Shown here piece by piece: positions 1 to 9,121 of a stretch of 64,000 bases of DNA. Location: the NCBI GenBank assembly GCA_938031175.1, contig CALHGZ010000005.1:1-64000 (forward strand), in the 5' to 3' direction. The notes under the pieces are model-generated. The model saw only the letters and a program-made list of their open reading frames with translations. It was not told where the DNA came from and ran no database searches. Both the position numbers and the translations under genes were made by a program. The DNA comes from Candidatus Kapaibacterium sp. GTDB taxonomy: Bacteria > Bacteroidota > Ignavibacteria > Kapaibacteriales > UBA2268. Within the stretch, counting starts at the first letter, position 1. Each line of letters begins with the position of its first letter.

Positions 1-540
1 AGTGAAGCAATCTTTATCTTTTAATTCAAAAATGAGATCACTTCACTTCGTTCGTGATGACAAAATTACTTTTTAGTCAGCCCCATTAAAATTATTCTCT
101 AGACATCTCAGGCTTTAGCTTCATTTATCCAACCCTCAAAAACTCCTTGCTTTGTTCAGTCTGTTCCGCCAGAGGCGGACAGGTTTGGACAAGCCTACCT
201 TTCGGTAGGTAAACTCGCAGACGGCGTAATAGACTTCTTCACGCTCTTCTTGGGTTTCTGCCAGAGGCGGATCAGCCTTTGGCTGAAAGGCGAGTGCGTC
301 TGCAAATGCACCCCATCGGGAGAAGATTATGTAGTCGAGGGCTTTTCTCTCCGGCAGCGGGTTTGGCTTTTGTGTGCGGATTGGTTTGTCTTTTGCTAAA
401 ACCGAACTTATCATATTGTGAATTTGGTGCTCTAACGAAAAAATTTGTTATAATAAAAAAAATGTTTATTTTTGTACCAATCCAGTTCATCTGGAGGTGG
501 AAGGACGTATGTGCCTTTGCCCCGAGTAATCGGGGTTTTT
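1..540. repeat. Gene-free stretch with small palindromic repeats
   Basis: I see no convincing gene here. The stretch holds several short perfect or near-perfect palindromes: TCCGCCAGAGGCGGA at 165-179, CCTACC/GGTAGG at 194-209, TCAGCC/GGCTGA at 272-286, and a second GCCAGAGGCGG at 260-270. The first 60 bases also contain an ATCACTT...CGTTCGTGAT inverted repeat. Such elements are typical of dispersed intergenic repeats in Bacteroidota-related genomes; that is family knowledge, not something one window can prove. Open frames crossing them (136-414 minus, 279-557 plus) have no recognisable protein features and seem to arise from the GC-rich repeats. Confidence 0.55.
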
Positions 541-542
541 TT
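520..542 (+). terminator. Candidate rho-independent terminator
   Basis: A CCCCGA/TCGGGG stem with a GTAA loop (520-535) is followed by a run of seven T on the plus strand. No plus-strand gene is recognised upstream. It sits right at the 3' end of the minus-strand DUF3800 gene, so it may separate that gene from whatever lies to the left. Confidence 0.5.
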
Positions 543-1323
543 ATGGCAATAATTTAATTCCATATCCATCAATACCGGTTTTGCCTTTGTAATACTTAGC
601 TTCAATAATTTTGATAATTTCATCACCAAATGAAAAGCTTTTACCCTCATTTATACCAAATTTTCTAAACATAAATCGTCTTGAAGGATGAGCTATTAAA
701 TCAGCCAGTTGCAAACAAGCAATATTTAACATTTTAGGTTTTACTTTTAATTCTTTACTCGTTAACCTTTTTTGGAGCTTTTCTGCTTCTATAAATTGTG
801 TCCCGTTTTCATATATTCTTGTATAAGATTTTTTCAAACGCATATCCTCTTTACCACCACGAGACTCAACCATTACATCTCCAGTTGAATCAACTGATTG
901 CAGAAAAAAGAAAAATCTCTCTAACATAATCTCCATACAATAATGATATGGATCATACTTCCAGGTTTGATACTTTACTTTATGTTCCATTTTATCAATT
1001 AAGACAGAGACAACAACAAAATCCAATTTTTTTAATAGGTTTAAGAAATCCGCATTAAATTCTTCTTCAATCTTTTTGTTTTGCAATGTGTTGAATGGAT
1101 ATTTTTTATTAACTAGTTCTTTTCGGTGAAGTATTACAGGTTCATCCGGATGATAAGTGAAATATTTTTGTTTTAGATTTTCAACAGAAGGATTAACTAC
1201 ATCTTTAACATAATTTAATTCGAATATGATACCAGTAAGACTCAGATAACGGTGATTTGGATTTTCTGAACTTTCGAGATCATTGTTGCCAACTTCGTCA
1301 ATATATATTCTGTACTTTTTCAT
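541..1323 (-). CDS. DUF3800 domain protein
   Basis: A protein of about 260 residues with the DUF3800 pattern: an N-terminal YRIYIDEVGNND stretch (the family's acidic Y-x-D-E-S/V-G motif) and a C-terminal LQLADLIAHPSRR stretch. These acidic residues have led to a proposed RNase H-like nuclease fold, but the biochemical role is not established. The frame is open upstream, but I chose the ATG at 1323 because GAGGG lies about ten bases upstream and the family motif starts immediately after it. DUF3800 genes are common in defence and mobile regions. This one is downstream, on the same strand, of a type IIG restriction enzyme gene, which fits an accessory role. Confidence 0.8.
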   Translation of the reverse strand: MKKYRIYIDEVGNNDLESSENPNHRYLSLTGIIFELNYVKDVVNPSVENLKQKYFTYHPDEPVILHRKELVNKKYPFNTLQNKKIEEEFNADFLNLLKKLDFVVVSVLIDKMEHKVKYQTWKYDPYHYCMEIMLERFFFFLQSVDSTGDVMVESRGGKEDMRLKKSYTRIYENGTQFIEAEKLQKRLTSKELKVKPKMLNIACLQLADLIAHPSRRFMFRKFGINEGKSFSFGDEIIKIIEAKYYKGKTGIDGYGIKLLP

Positions 1324-1382
1324 CTTTATTCCCTCACACACTCCTTGTCTTGCATTTGTAGTTAAATTTTTCACCACAGATT

Positions 1383-1484
1383 TCACTGAGAATTATTTCC
1401 CTTTTTCAAGTATACCTTATCTCCGCCTATGCTAAAATCATAGAACTCATACACCAAAAGGTCTATTTTTCTTTCCTACTGGCT
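1383..1484 (-). pseudogene. Decayed C-terminal fragment of a type IIG RM enzyme
   Basis: Reading the minus strand, 1475-1383 encodes ERKIDLLVYEFYDFSIGG and then a stop at 1385-1383. This aligns without gaps to the C-terminal end of the intact downstream-reading enzyme at 1736-5629 (EREIDELVYQLYGLTKEE). The codon before the fragment is TAG (1478-1476) where the intact gene has TGG for Trp, so the tryptophan has become a stop. Upstream of this, similarity is lost. I read it as the relic of a second, related restriction-modification gene or of a partial duplication. The alignment is short, so the call rests on the shared motif and matching position of the stop. Confidence 0.6.
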
Positions 1485-1735
1485 GTTTTTTTAATTTCTT
1501 TTTTTTGCTATGATTTTTTACCATCTGTTTTTGTCAATAAAAGTTATTGATTTACAATTAGTTATGAAATTCCTTTTTTAATTGTTAATAAAAATTCAAG
1601 TTTTTTACCCCGTATTTTTGTCAATAAAATAGCTTCTGAATTTATTACCAATCTACTGTACCAACTAATTCCAATCAGGATTATTACCAATGAATAATCT
1701 TAAGGATTTTTTCTCAAATATCTGGTTTTCCATTC
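1485..1735. other. AT-rich non-coding stretch with a short direct repeat
   Basis: No gene is seen. The pattern TTTTTGTCAATAAAA occurs twice (about 1529 and 1615), roughly 85 bases apart. It may be further decay of the relic next to it. Nothing else is recognisable. Confidence 0.4.
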
Positions 1736-4700
1736 TTATTTTCTTCCTTCAATTATCCCTATCTCCTCCTTCGTAAGCCCATAGAGCTGATACACCAGCT
1801 CATCTATCTCTCGCTCCCAGTGCGTTGTATTTGCTTGTGGGCTGGATGCTGAGCTGTTCGATGAACTCACAGTAACACCTGTCGAAGCATTCGCTTCTAA
1901 TATCTTATCCACCAATTCCTCTATCTGACTTACAAGGGGCTGGTTTGCAGGAGTGATGGGAGGAAGGGGAATTTTTTCCATATTTTCTTTTGAACCATAG
2001 GTATAATTTTCTTCTGATGAAAATAAAAACTCTAAATATTTTCTAATAAGTTTAGAATTAAAAATAGCGCACCATAACTTGACATCACAATTTGTAATCA
2101 TAAAAACTGCATTATTAAAATATAATTTAGGTGGAAGTATTGTAAAACTATACTCAGCGTTGACAGGCGTCCACACCACCTTCTCCTTCTCAAACTCGGG
2201 GTAGTAGGCAATCTGGTCTTGGGTTTCGAACCATTTGTTGCCTGTTTTTTTGCGAGCATTAAATCCTAATTCTGGATATTTTTTGCCAGATTGTTCAAGT
2301 TGTCGTATATTAAAATTATCAAGAAAATATTTTTTTATTGCGGGATATTGCTCTATACCCAACTTTAAAGCTGGGAAGGTTCCAATCACCCACAGCCGTG
2401 CCCATTCGTAGTAGTACCGCTTTATATCCCTGCCCCGCAAAATGGGCTTGATGATGGCTTCGGTGCGATGGCGTTCGGCTTCGTCGCGGCAGTTTTCTAG
2501 TATTTCGTTGCGCTTTTCGGTGGTGATGATAAAGGCTTCGTTAAGTCCGGTCAATACACCTCGATAAATATTCACATCCCATTCTTTGAGGGGTTTGCCA
2601 ATGCGTTCAATTTTTTCTTTGAGGCGTTGCTCGGCACGGCTGCCTATAAACCAGGCATCTTTGGTGAGTTTTTCGAGCATAACGCTATTTTTTTCTACTT
2701 GCTCGTCTATGCTGTATTTATCGGTTTTTTGTAGTGTTACGGCTTTTAGTTTTTTGGGTGCCGGGCTTGCAGAGTTGTTGTTTTTTTGTATGAGCAGTAT
2801 GTTTGTATCTACTGTTGCATTTTCGAACACGCCGGGACCAAGGTCAATAAGTAAAAGGGGGTTGTGCTGTGTGAAAAACAGTCGGAGTTTTTCGCCATAA
2901 CCGGTACGCATCCATTTGTTAGAGGTAATGTAGCAAAGTAGCCCATTATTTTTTAATAATTGTATCCCTTTTTCGTAAAACAGACAGTAAATATCACCAT
3001 TCCTTTCAAAGGTTTTGTAGTTCTGGTCTTTGTATAAGTCAGCATATTTTAATTCACTTTTATCGCTAATCGATTTTTGCAGCTGAATGTATGGTGGGTT
3101 TCCGATAACGATATCGAAGCCAATAAAATTACCTTTGTCGTCAAGTATTTCTGGGAAATCGAATCTCCATTCAATAGCGTTTTTATCAATAGGATTTTCT
3201 TCTAAATTTTTTAATTCTTCTTCATATTTTTTAATTTCAAATGTTAATTTTTCAATTTCCTTTTCGATTTCTTTTTTTTCTTTTTTAGATTTTAAAGATT
3301 CGAACAAAGTATTATCAGCTCTTAATTGTAATAGTTTGCCTTTTGCTTTACTTAATTTTAGTGATATAATCGATCGATCGAGGATAAAACCTTTCAATTG
3401 ATTTTTGTAATTAGAAATATCATTTTTAGCTTTTTGTTTTTCATTATAATTTTTTGCTTTTTTATAAGCTTGAACCGCTTTTTTATAATCTGGTATAATT
3501 TTAGCATCCGTGATAGTCAAAGGACTTGAGTCCATAAGGTCGAATCTGCTTATTAGAGAGTTACCACATTTTATATTGATATCGAGATTGGGTAGTGTTT
3601 GTAATGCCTTATATTCATCTGGTATATAGAATGCATTTTTTAGAAGTTCAATCCATAATCTCAATTGTGCAATTTTAACTGAATTTGGATTAATATCCGC
3701 CCCAAAGAGGCAGTTTTCAATGAGTGATTGCTTTTCATAGAAAAGTATTTCCTGTAATTTTTGAATTTTTTGGCTAACAGGTTTCTGGTTTTTTATTTTA
3801 TATTCGATGAAATTGCCATTACGGTCAGTTATGTATAATTCGTCGTTGTTAATGGAGAATTCAAATTCGCTAATAACATTTCCCATTTTATCAGCAAGAA
3901 TTCCTAAATAGTATTTCATATAAATGAGATGGTTGAGAGCCGAAACAAGAAAATGCCCGCTTCCGACGGCTGGGTCGCATATACGTATGCTATTGAAAGC
4001 TTGGTTATATTCTAAAATTTTATTAGTATTTCGATCGCTCGAAGTGTAATTTCTAATATCTTCGATTGTGTTTGCATTCCAATTAAATTTTTTATTAAAA
4101 ATATCAATGAGAGCAATTTTAATGGATTCTTTTGTCATAAATTCAGTAATTGTAGCTGGAGTATAATAAGAACCATCGCGATATCCATTTATTTTTTCAA
4201 ATACTTTGCCTAATACAGAAGCATTGATTATAGGTTTATGTTCATCTTGAATTTGTTCAGTACCTTCGCTTGAAAAATCATAAGCATTTAGGAATCTGAG
4301 TAGATATTCGATAGTATTAAGCTTATTTTTACTTCTTCTTAGATTTTTTAGAACAGTTCTTCCATATAGATTCAAATTGAGGTCGCTATTAAGTTGGTTT
4401 ATCTTAATAGTTTGGGATTCAAGTTCACTTATTTCAAATAGAGAACTATTTAAATAAGGCAAATGGTTAAATTCACTTTCATAATTAGAGTTTCTTTGAT
4501 TGTAATTAACATTAAGAACATTGTGGAATAAATGGTATAGTATTCCGAAGTTTTTAATTTTATCGGGTGCAAGAAATTTATATCTGGAATCTCCCTGGTG
4601 ATATATTAATAGTTGTCCTTCGAGTAATTTAATAAATAAAATTCTGTTAATCCAAGTTATACATAATTCAAGTGCGATGTTGAAAATTTTTTCATCATCG

Positions 4701-5629
4701 ATTTTCCCATTGGTATATAAATTTAGTTTGTTTAAAATGCTAGGGTCAGCTTTTAGTTGTGAAATTGTAAGCTCAATTAATGAAGCCTTCTGACTATCCT
4801 TTTTTATTCTTCGGATAATCAAACGATTTTTTTGGGAAATTTCCTCAAGACCTAAAATATATAATAATTCATTATAAAAATTAAGATTAAGAGCAGTTGG
4901 GTCTTCATATCTTAACTTGAGTAAAAATTTTGGAGAAAATATTTTATACAAAGGTATAAGCTTATTTTCTTCTTCAAAAGAGTTATTTCGGATATTGGTC
5001 TCATATTCCATGATATTGAAGTATATGTATTCAAGTTGTAAATCCTCATCTTTTAGAATTCGTTCAATTTCTTCGTAAAAGAAGTTATTGTCTTTTCTTT
5101 CATCAATTTTATTTTTGTAAAGCTTTTTAATTTTTTCATTTCTGTAAATATGTTTATCAAATGTATTTGCATCGAAAATATACCATTGATAAAAATTGGT
5201 TATAATTAAATGTTTTAGTTCGTTATTTCTCTGGTTTTCTCTTTCATCAAAGTAATATAGAATTATTTCGAAGAGTGATTTAACTAAAGGTTTATTATGA
5301 GAAAACATTTCAGAAGTATTCGAGGGTCTTTTTGTTTCGATAATGACTCCGACATTGCTTTCAGAATCTCTGCCAAGATAAATAGCAAGGTCAATGTTAT
5401 CTTTTGTGTTAACAAGATACTCTGAACCATAATAAGTTTGCTTAAAAAAGTTAATGAGGTAATTTTTCAAATGCTCTTCTCTTTCTTCTTTTTGATTGGT
5501 TTCAAATTTTTTAACACTTTCGAGCATTGTGTTCAAATTTGTTTTAAAATTATCGAAATCTTGTCTTTTTATGTTTTCCTTCAAATATGGAGTCAGGGCT
5601 TTTTTAATATTAAGCTCGATGAATTGCAT
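1736..5629 (-). CDS. Type IIG restriction-modification enzyme (Eco57I-like, N6-adenine)
   Basis: A single 1297-residue polypeptide that should both cut and methylate DNA. The N-terminus carries a PD-(D/E)xK-like nuclease signature (D80 ... E98-T-K100, in VIIETKRP). A long helical region follows, then the SAM-binding motif DPAVGSGHF at 552-560 and the adenine-methyltransferase motif NPPY at 844-847. A Lys/Glu-rich coiled coil lies at about 745-812, between the two motifs. The C-terminal third is the TaqI-like target-recognition region and ends with the REIDELVYQLYGLT motif typical of Eco57I-type enzymes. A low-complexity Ser/Ala/Thr linker precedes that motif. Base composition is uneven: much of 1736-1960 and 2380-2560 is clearly GC-richer than the rest. 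The gene is probably horizontally acquired. PglX of BREX is an alternative, but the N-terminal nuclease motif and the absence of other BREX genes argue against it. Confidence 0.88.
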   Translation of the reverse strand: MQFIELNIKKALTPYLKENIKRQDFDNFKTNLNTMLESVKKFETNQKEEREEHLKNYLINFFKQTYYGSEYLVNTKDNIDLAIYLGRDSESNVGVIIETKRPSNTSEMFSHNKPLVKSLFEIILYYFDERENQRNNELKHLIITNFYQWYIFDANTFDKHIYRNEKIKKLYKNKIDERKDNNFFYEEIERILKDEDLQLEYIYFNIMEYETNIRNNSFEEENKLIPLYKIFSPKFLLKLRYEDPTALNLNFYNELLYILGLEEISQKNRLIIRRIKKDSQKASLIELTISQLKADPSILNKLNLYTNGKIDDEKIFNIALELCITWINRILFIKLLEGQLLIYHQGDSRYKFLAPDKIKNFGILYHLFHNVLNVNYNQRNSNYESEFNHLPYLNSSLFEISELESQTIKINQLNSDLNLNLYGRTVLKNLRRSKNKLNTIEYLLRFLNAYDFSSEGTEQIQDEHKPIINASVLGKVFEKINGYRDGSYYTPATITEFMTKESIKIALIDIFNKKFNWNANTIEDIRNYTSSDRNTNKILEYNQAFNSIRICDPAVGSGHFLVSALNHLIYMKYYLGILADKMGNVISEFEFSINNDELYITDRNGNFIEYKIKNQKPVSQKIQKLQEILFYEKQSLIENCLFGADINPNSVKIAQLRLWIELLKNAFYIPDEYKALQTLPNLDINIKCGNSLISRFDLMDSSPLTITDAKIIPDYKKAVQAYKKAKNYNEKQKAKNDISNYKNQLKGFILDRSIISLKLSKAKGKLLQLRADNTLFESLKSKKEKKEIEKEIEKLTFEIKKYEEELKNLEENPIDKNAIEWRFDFPEILDDKGNFIGFDIVIGNPPYIQLQKSISDKSELKYADLYKDQNYKTFERNGDIYCLFYEKGIQLLKNNGLLCYITSNKWMRTGYGEKLRLFFTQHNPLLLIDLGPGVFENATVDTNILLIQKNNNSASPAPKKLKAVTLQKTDKYSIDEQVEKNSVMLEKLTKDAWFIGSRAEQRLKEKIERIGKPLKEWDVNIYRGVLTGLNEAFIITTEKRNEILENCRDEAERHRTEAIIKPILRGRDIKRYYYEWARLWVIGTFPALKLGIEQYPAIKKYFLDNFNIRQLEQSGKKYPELGFNARKKTGNKWFETQDQIAYYPEFEKEKVVWTPVNAEYSFTILPPKLYFNNAVFMITNCDVKLWCAIFNSKLIRKYLEFLFSSEENYTYGSKENMEKIPLPPITPANQPLVSQIEELVDKILEANASTGVTVSSSNSSASSPQANTTHWEREIDELVYQLYGLTKEEIGIIEGRK

Positions 5630-5790
5630 AATTTTAGCAACTATATGTGAGATAATTTTGTGTAATTTAACAAATGTGAAGGGAAAATTATTAAAAAATT
5701 AAAATAAATGGATAGTAAATATGCATAATGAGTACAATTAATTAATTGCCAAATCAAAATTGGTAGAATGGGTAGAGTCAAAATAAATAG

Positions 5791-5872
5791 CGGTGGGCGA
5801 GGGACTCGAACCCCCACAGGCTGACGCCCGGCGGTTTTCAAGACCGCTGCAATACCATTATGCGAGCCCACC
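5791..5872 (-). tRNA. tRNA-Ser(UGA)
   Basis: The reverse complement folds into a class II tRNA. It has a GGTGGGC/GCCCACC acceptor stem, a GCGGT/ACCGC anticodon stem with loop CTTGAAA (anticodon TGA), an extra variable-arm hairpin (GGC GTCA GCC), and a T-arm with TTCGAGT loop closed by GGGGG/CCCTC including one G-T pair. The long variable arm and TGA anticodon give serine. CCA is not encoded. It lies in the 380-base gap between the RM gene and the SDR gene; otherwise that gap is AT-rich and I see nothing more in it. Its 3' end faces the RM gene. Confidence 0.95.
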
Positions 5873-6009
5873 TCACATAACTCAAACTACAAATTTAAAA
5901 AAATTATTGAACTTAATCAAATTTTTATTTTTTGATTTTGGTATAAATTTTATTTTTGATTGTATTTCGATAAATTATGATATTATTGTGAATATATGAT
6001 TAAAATACT

Positions 6010-6798
6010 ATGGAAGTAAAACTTAGCGGAAGAACTGCTTTAGTTTGTGGTGCATCCCAAGGCATAGGTAGGGCAATTGCCGAGCAATTAGCACTGTGTG
6101 GAGCTAATGTTATTGCAATAGCAAGAAATGAGGTTTTATTAAATGATTTGATTGCAAAGCTCAATAATGATGGTTTGCAAAATCATCTGTCAATTGTAGC
6201 TGATTTTTCAGAACCTGAAAATGCTTTTGATATTATAAAGAGAAATTTACAGTTTTTACCGGGGATAGATATATTAATAAATAACACAAGCGGACCACCA
6301 CCAGGGCTTGCATATATCTCGGATATCTCAGAATATCGTCGTGCTTTTGAGATGCATCTGATTTTTAGTCAACTGCTTACACAGTATGTAATACCTCAGA
6401 TGAAAGAAAAAAATTTCGGAAGAATAATAAATATTATTTCAATAGGAGCCAGACAGCCAATGGAGAATCTTGGGGTATCGAATACAATTCGTGGTGCAAT
6501 GATGGGTTGGTCAAAGACATTATCGCGAGAATTAGCTCAATATGGTATTACTGTAAATAATATTTTGCCTGGATATACAAGAACTCATCGTCTTGAATCT
6601 CTTATCAAAAATCGTGCAGAGAAAGAGAATAAATCTGTAGTTGAAATTGAAAATGAGATAATCAGTACAATACCGTCTAGAAGATTGGGACGACCCAATG
6701 AGATTGGATATTTAGCAGCTTTTTTAGCAAGTAATTTTGCTGATTATTTAAATGGAGTAAGTATTCAAGTAGATGGTGGATTTTTGAGTTGCATATGA
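6010..6798 (+). CDS. SDR-family protein lacking the canonical catalytic Tyr
   Basis: A 262-residue Rossmann-fold protein of the short-chain dehydrogenase/reductase superfamily. The cofactor motif GASQGIG is at 14-20, and the NNTSGPPPG stretch is where classical SDRs have NNAG. At the active site, where FabG-like enzymes have Y-x3-K, this protein reads LGVSNTIRGAMMGWSKTL, so Tyr is replaced. This matches a known divergent subgroup annotated as beta-ketoacyl-ACP-reductase-like, with an imperfect catalytic tetrad. The C-terminus has the usual VDGGFL ending. It stands alone ahead of ftsQ with about 220 bases between them. Oxidoreductase activity should not be assumed. Confidence 0.82.
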   Translation: MEVKLSGRTALVCGASQGIGRAIAEQLALCGANVIAIARNEVLLNDLIAKLNNDGLQNHLSIVADFSEPENAFDIIKRNLQFLPGIDILINNTSGPPPGLAYISDISEYRRAFEMHLIFSQLLTQYVIPQMKEKNFGRIINIISIGARQPMENLGVSNTIRGAMMGWSKTLSRELAQYGITVNNILPGYTRTHRLESLIKNRAEKENKSVVEIENEIISTIPSRRLGRPNEIGYLAAFLASNFADYLNGVSIQVDGGFLSCI

Positions 6799-7019
6799 AA
6801 AATAAAAATTTTTTTAAAATTTGCAAAATTTTACTTGATTTATTCAAAAAAGTCTATTAGATTTGTTATTAGCAGCTAAAGGGGGAGTAGCAAATCATCG
6901 ATATGCTCCCTTAGATGAAGAAAATATAATATTTATCGCAATTACAAGCGATTAATATACAAATTTAATGATAGGTAAAGTTCATTTGAATTATACCTGG
7001 ATCAAGGGGGGGAATATAA

Positions 7020-7778
7020 ATGGTTCTGAAGAGAACAGTAAATAAAGACTTAGTCAAAACCTCATCTGAAACAAGTAAATTCTTGCTTTCCCCTGTCCCA
7101 ATTATTTTGTCGTTGTTAGTTATTGTAATTATATACTATGCCAATAGTTGGAAAAGTGAGCAAAAAATTTATGATATAGTTATAAGCGGAATTAAAATTT
7201 CAGATTATAATCAAATTAAAAATATAGCAGAGGATTTAGCATTAAATAAACCCAAAAAGGAATTCGACGCTAATGCTTTAATTAATACTATTTCTAATTT
7301 GCCATACATTCATCGGGTTCATTTGAATCTAAGTTATAGCGGTCAACTATCCATATTAGTAGAAGAACGTGATATTGTTGCGATTCTTTATTCAAACGAT
7401 GGTAAACAATATTTCTTATCAACCGATGGGCTTATTCTCCCTTATAAATCCATTAAAACAGATGATTATTTACCAATAGTATCTGGAATATATAAGGTTG
7501 AAGATAAAGCTGATATTATTGTAATCTTGAATATATTAGATGAATTAGAGAAAAATCCCGGTAAATGGTTTCTGCCCTCAATCAAGCAAATCAATTACAG
7601 TTCCCTAAATCAATCTATTGAACTTGAATTGTTGAATAACACAAAAGTAATTATTGGTTCGCCAGATGATTTAAATGAAAAGCTCAGAAAGTTAGCTATA
7701 TATTTAAACTATCGTCAAAATCGAGCGATCGCAAAATTCATAGATTTGCGATGGTCAGACATTATTATTGAAAGTTAA
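7020..7778 (+). CDS. ftsQ: Cell division protein FtsQ
   Basis: A 252-residue bitopic membrane protein: a short cytoplasmic N-terminus, one transmembrane helix at about 24-41, and an extracytoplasmic domain with a POTRA-like region (DIVISGIKISDYNQI, then RVHLNLSYSGQLSILVEER) followed by the beta domain of FtsQ/DivIB. It links early and late divisome components. A strong AAGGGGGG ribosome site lies just before ATG 7020. FtsQ sequences are poorly conserved, so the assignment rests on topology, the VEER-type motif and the directly following ftsA and ftsZ genes. Confidence 0.88.
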   Translation: MVLKRTVNKDLVKTSSETSKFLLSPVPIILSLLVIVIIYYANSWKSEQKIYDIVISGIKISDYNQIKNIAEDLALNKPKKEFDANALINTISNLPYIHRVHLNLSYSGQLSILVEERDIVAILYSNDGKQYFLSTDGLILPYKSIKTDDYLPIVSGIYKVEDKADIIVILNILDELEKNPGKWFLPSIKQINYSSLNQSIELELLNNTKVIIGSPDDLNEKLRKLAIYLNYRQNRAIAKFIDLRWSDIIIES

Positions 7779-7794
7779 TTATACAGGGATATAT

Positions 7795-9093
7795 ATGTTT
7801 CCAATGTTAATAAATGAAAATATTAAAGCAATTAACACAAAATCAGATGTAATAGTCAGTCTAGATATTGGAACCTCAAAAATTTGTGTAGTAATCTGTT
7901 CACAGGATGATAAACCACGTTCATTGAAAATCCTTGGTATAGGAATTACAGAGAGTGAGGGTGTGAAAGGTGGTGTAATAGTAAATATAGAAAAGGCAGT
8001 CAGTTCGATAAAAGAAGCAATTCAACAGGCGGAACAACAATCAGGGATCAAGATCAAAGATGTAGTCATCGGTATAGCGGGAGATCATATTGAATCAACA
8101 CAAACTCGCTGTATAGTTGCAATATCAAATCCTAATGAAGAGATTACTTATTTAGATGTAGCAAGATTACTTGATGATGCCAAGAAGATACCCCTTCCCT
8201 TAGAGAGGAAAATAATTCATGTAATTCCTCAAGACTATATAATAGACGGACAAAATGGCATTCAGGATCCGATTGGTATGAGCGGTGTTAGGATGGAAGC
8301 TAATGTCCATATAGTTACTGGTCTGGCAACAGCAATTCAGAATATATATAAATCAGCCGAGCGACTGAATATTAAGGTAACTGATATTGTTTTACAATCT
8401 ATAGCAAGTAGCTGTGCTGTTTTGAGTGAAGAGGAGAAGGAAGTTGGAGTCGCTTTGATTGACATTGGAGGCGGAACCTCCGATATTGCTATTTATGAAG
8501 ATAATATATTGCGATGGACTTCGACTTTTTCGGTTGCCGGAAAGCATGTGACTGACGATATCAGATATGGTTTAGGTGTAATACTTTCCCAAGCCGAACG
8601 TGTGAAGAAAGAGTATGGGCATGCTTGTATATCAAGTATATCCAGTGATGATGTATTTATGATCCCCGGTATATCAGGTCGAAAGCCAATAGAATTAACT
8701 AAAAGTATTCTCTGCCAGATTATCGAGCCAAGAATGGAAGAGATATTCGAAATAGCATATAATACGATTAGAAAATCAGGGTATTCGAATAAACTAGGGG
8801 CAGGGATTGTATTAACCGGCGGTTGCTCTTTGCTAAGAGGTGCAGATGAATTAGCCAGCCAAGTTTTTGGTATGCCTGTAAAAATAGGAATTCCAGCTGG
8901 ATTTGTATATACGGGTCTTGGACCTGAGATAGAAAATCCAATTTACTCAACCGCTGTCGGTTTAGCTTTACATACAATCAAGAAATTTAATGAAAGTGAG
9001 ATGGTTAAAAATCCTCTGCAACAAAACATTAAAAGAAACGATAAAAAAAGTTCACTTTTTACTAAAATGAAGAAATTTATCCAAGAATTGTAA
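7795..9093 (+). CDS. ftsA: Cell division protein FtsA
   Basis: An actin-fold ATPase that tethers FtsZ filaments to the membrane. The phosphate-1 motif SLDIGTSKICVVI and phosphate-2 motif LIDIGGGTSDIAIY are present, as is an adenosine motif around GIVLTGGCSLLRG. The FtsA-specific 1C domain lies between the first two. The C-terminus ends in a basic, amphipathic MKKFIQEL stretch that would serve as the membrane-targeting helix. A TTG at 7768 would extend the protein into the end of ftsQ. I prefer ATG 7795, which lies 17 bases after the ftsQ stop with AGGG upstream. It is co-transcribed with ftsQ and ftsZ. Confidence 0.95.
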   Translation: MFPMLINENIKAINTKSDVIVSLDIGTSKICVVICSQDDKPRSLKILGIGITESEGVKGGVIVNIEKAVSSIKEAIQQAEQQSGIKIKDVVIGIAGDHIESTQTRCIVAISNPNEEITYLDVARLLDDAKKIPLPLERKIIHVIPQDYIIDGQNGIQDPIGMSGVRMEANVHIVTGLATAIQNIYKSAERLNIKVTDIVLQSIASSCAVLSEEEKEVGVALIDIGGGTSDIAIYEDNILRWTSTFSVAGKHVTDDIRYGLGVILSQAERVKKEYGHACISSISSDDVFMIPGISGRKPIELTKSILCQIIEPRMEEIFEIAYNTIRKSGYSNKLGAGIVLTGGCSLLRGADELASQVFGMPVKIGIPAGFVYTGLGPEIENPIYSTAVGLALHTIKKFNESEMVKNPLQQNIKRNDKKSSLFTKMKKFIQEL

Positions 9094-9121
9094 GTATTTA
9101 TAAATATTAAAGGAGAATCAT

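Noticed and set aside
136-414. A 92-codon minus-strand frame
   Set aside because: Its sequence is largely the translation of the GC-rich palindromes, so it is likely chance.
1736-5629. BREX PglX instead of type IIG enzyme
   Set aside because: An N-terminal nuclease motif (D80, E98, K100) is present, and no other BREX genes such as pglZ or brxC are nearby.
5641-5999. Open frames crossing the tRNA-Ser
   Set aside because: Both are produced by reading through the tRNA; no ribosome site and no recognisable product.
6876-6914. Imperfect stem CTAAAGGGGGAG / CTCCCTTAG before ftsQ
   Set aside because: The arms pair only with several bulges and no T-run follows; too weak to call a terminator or riboswitch.
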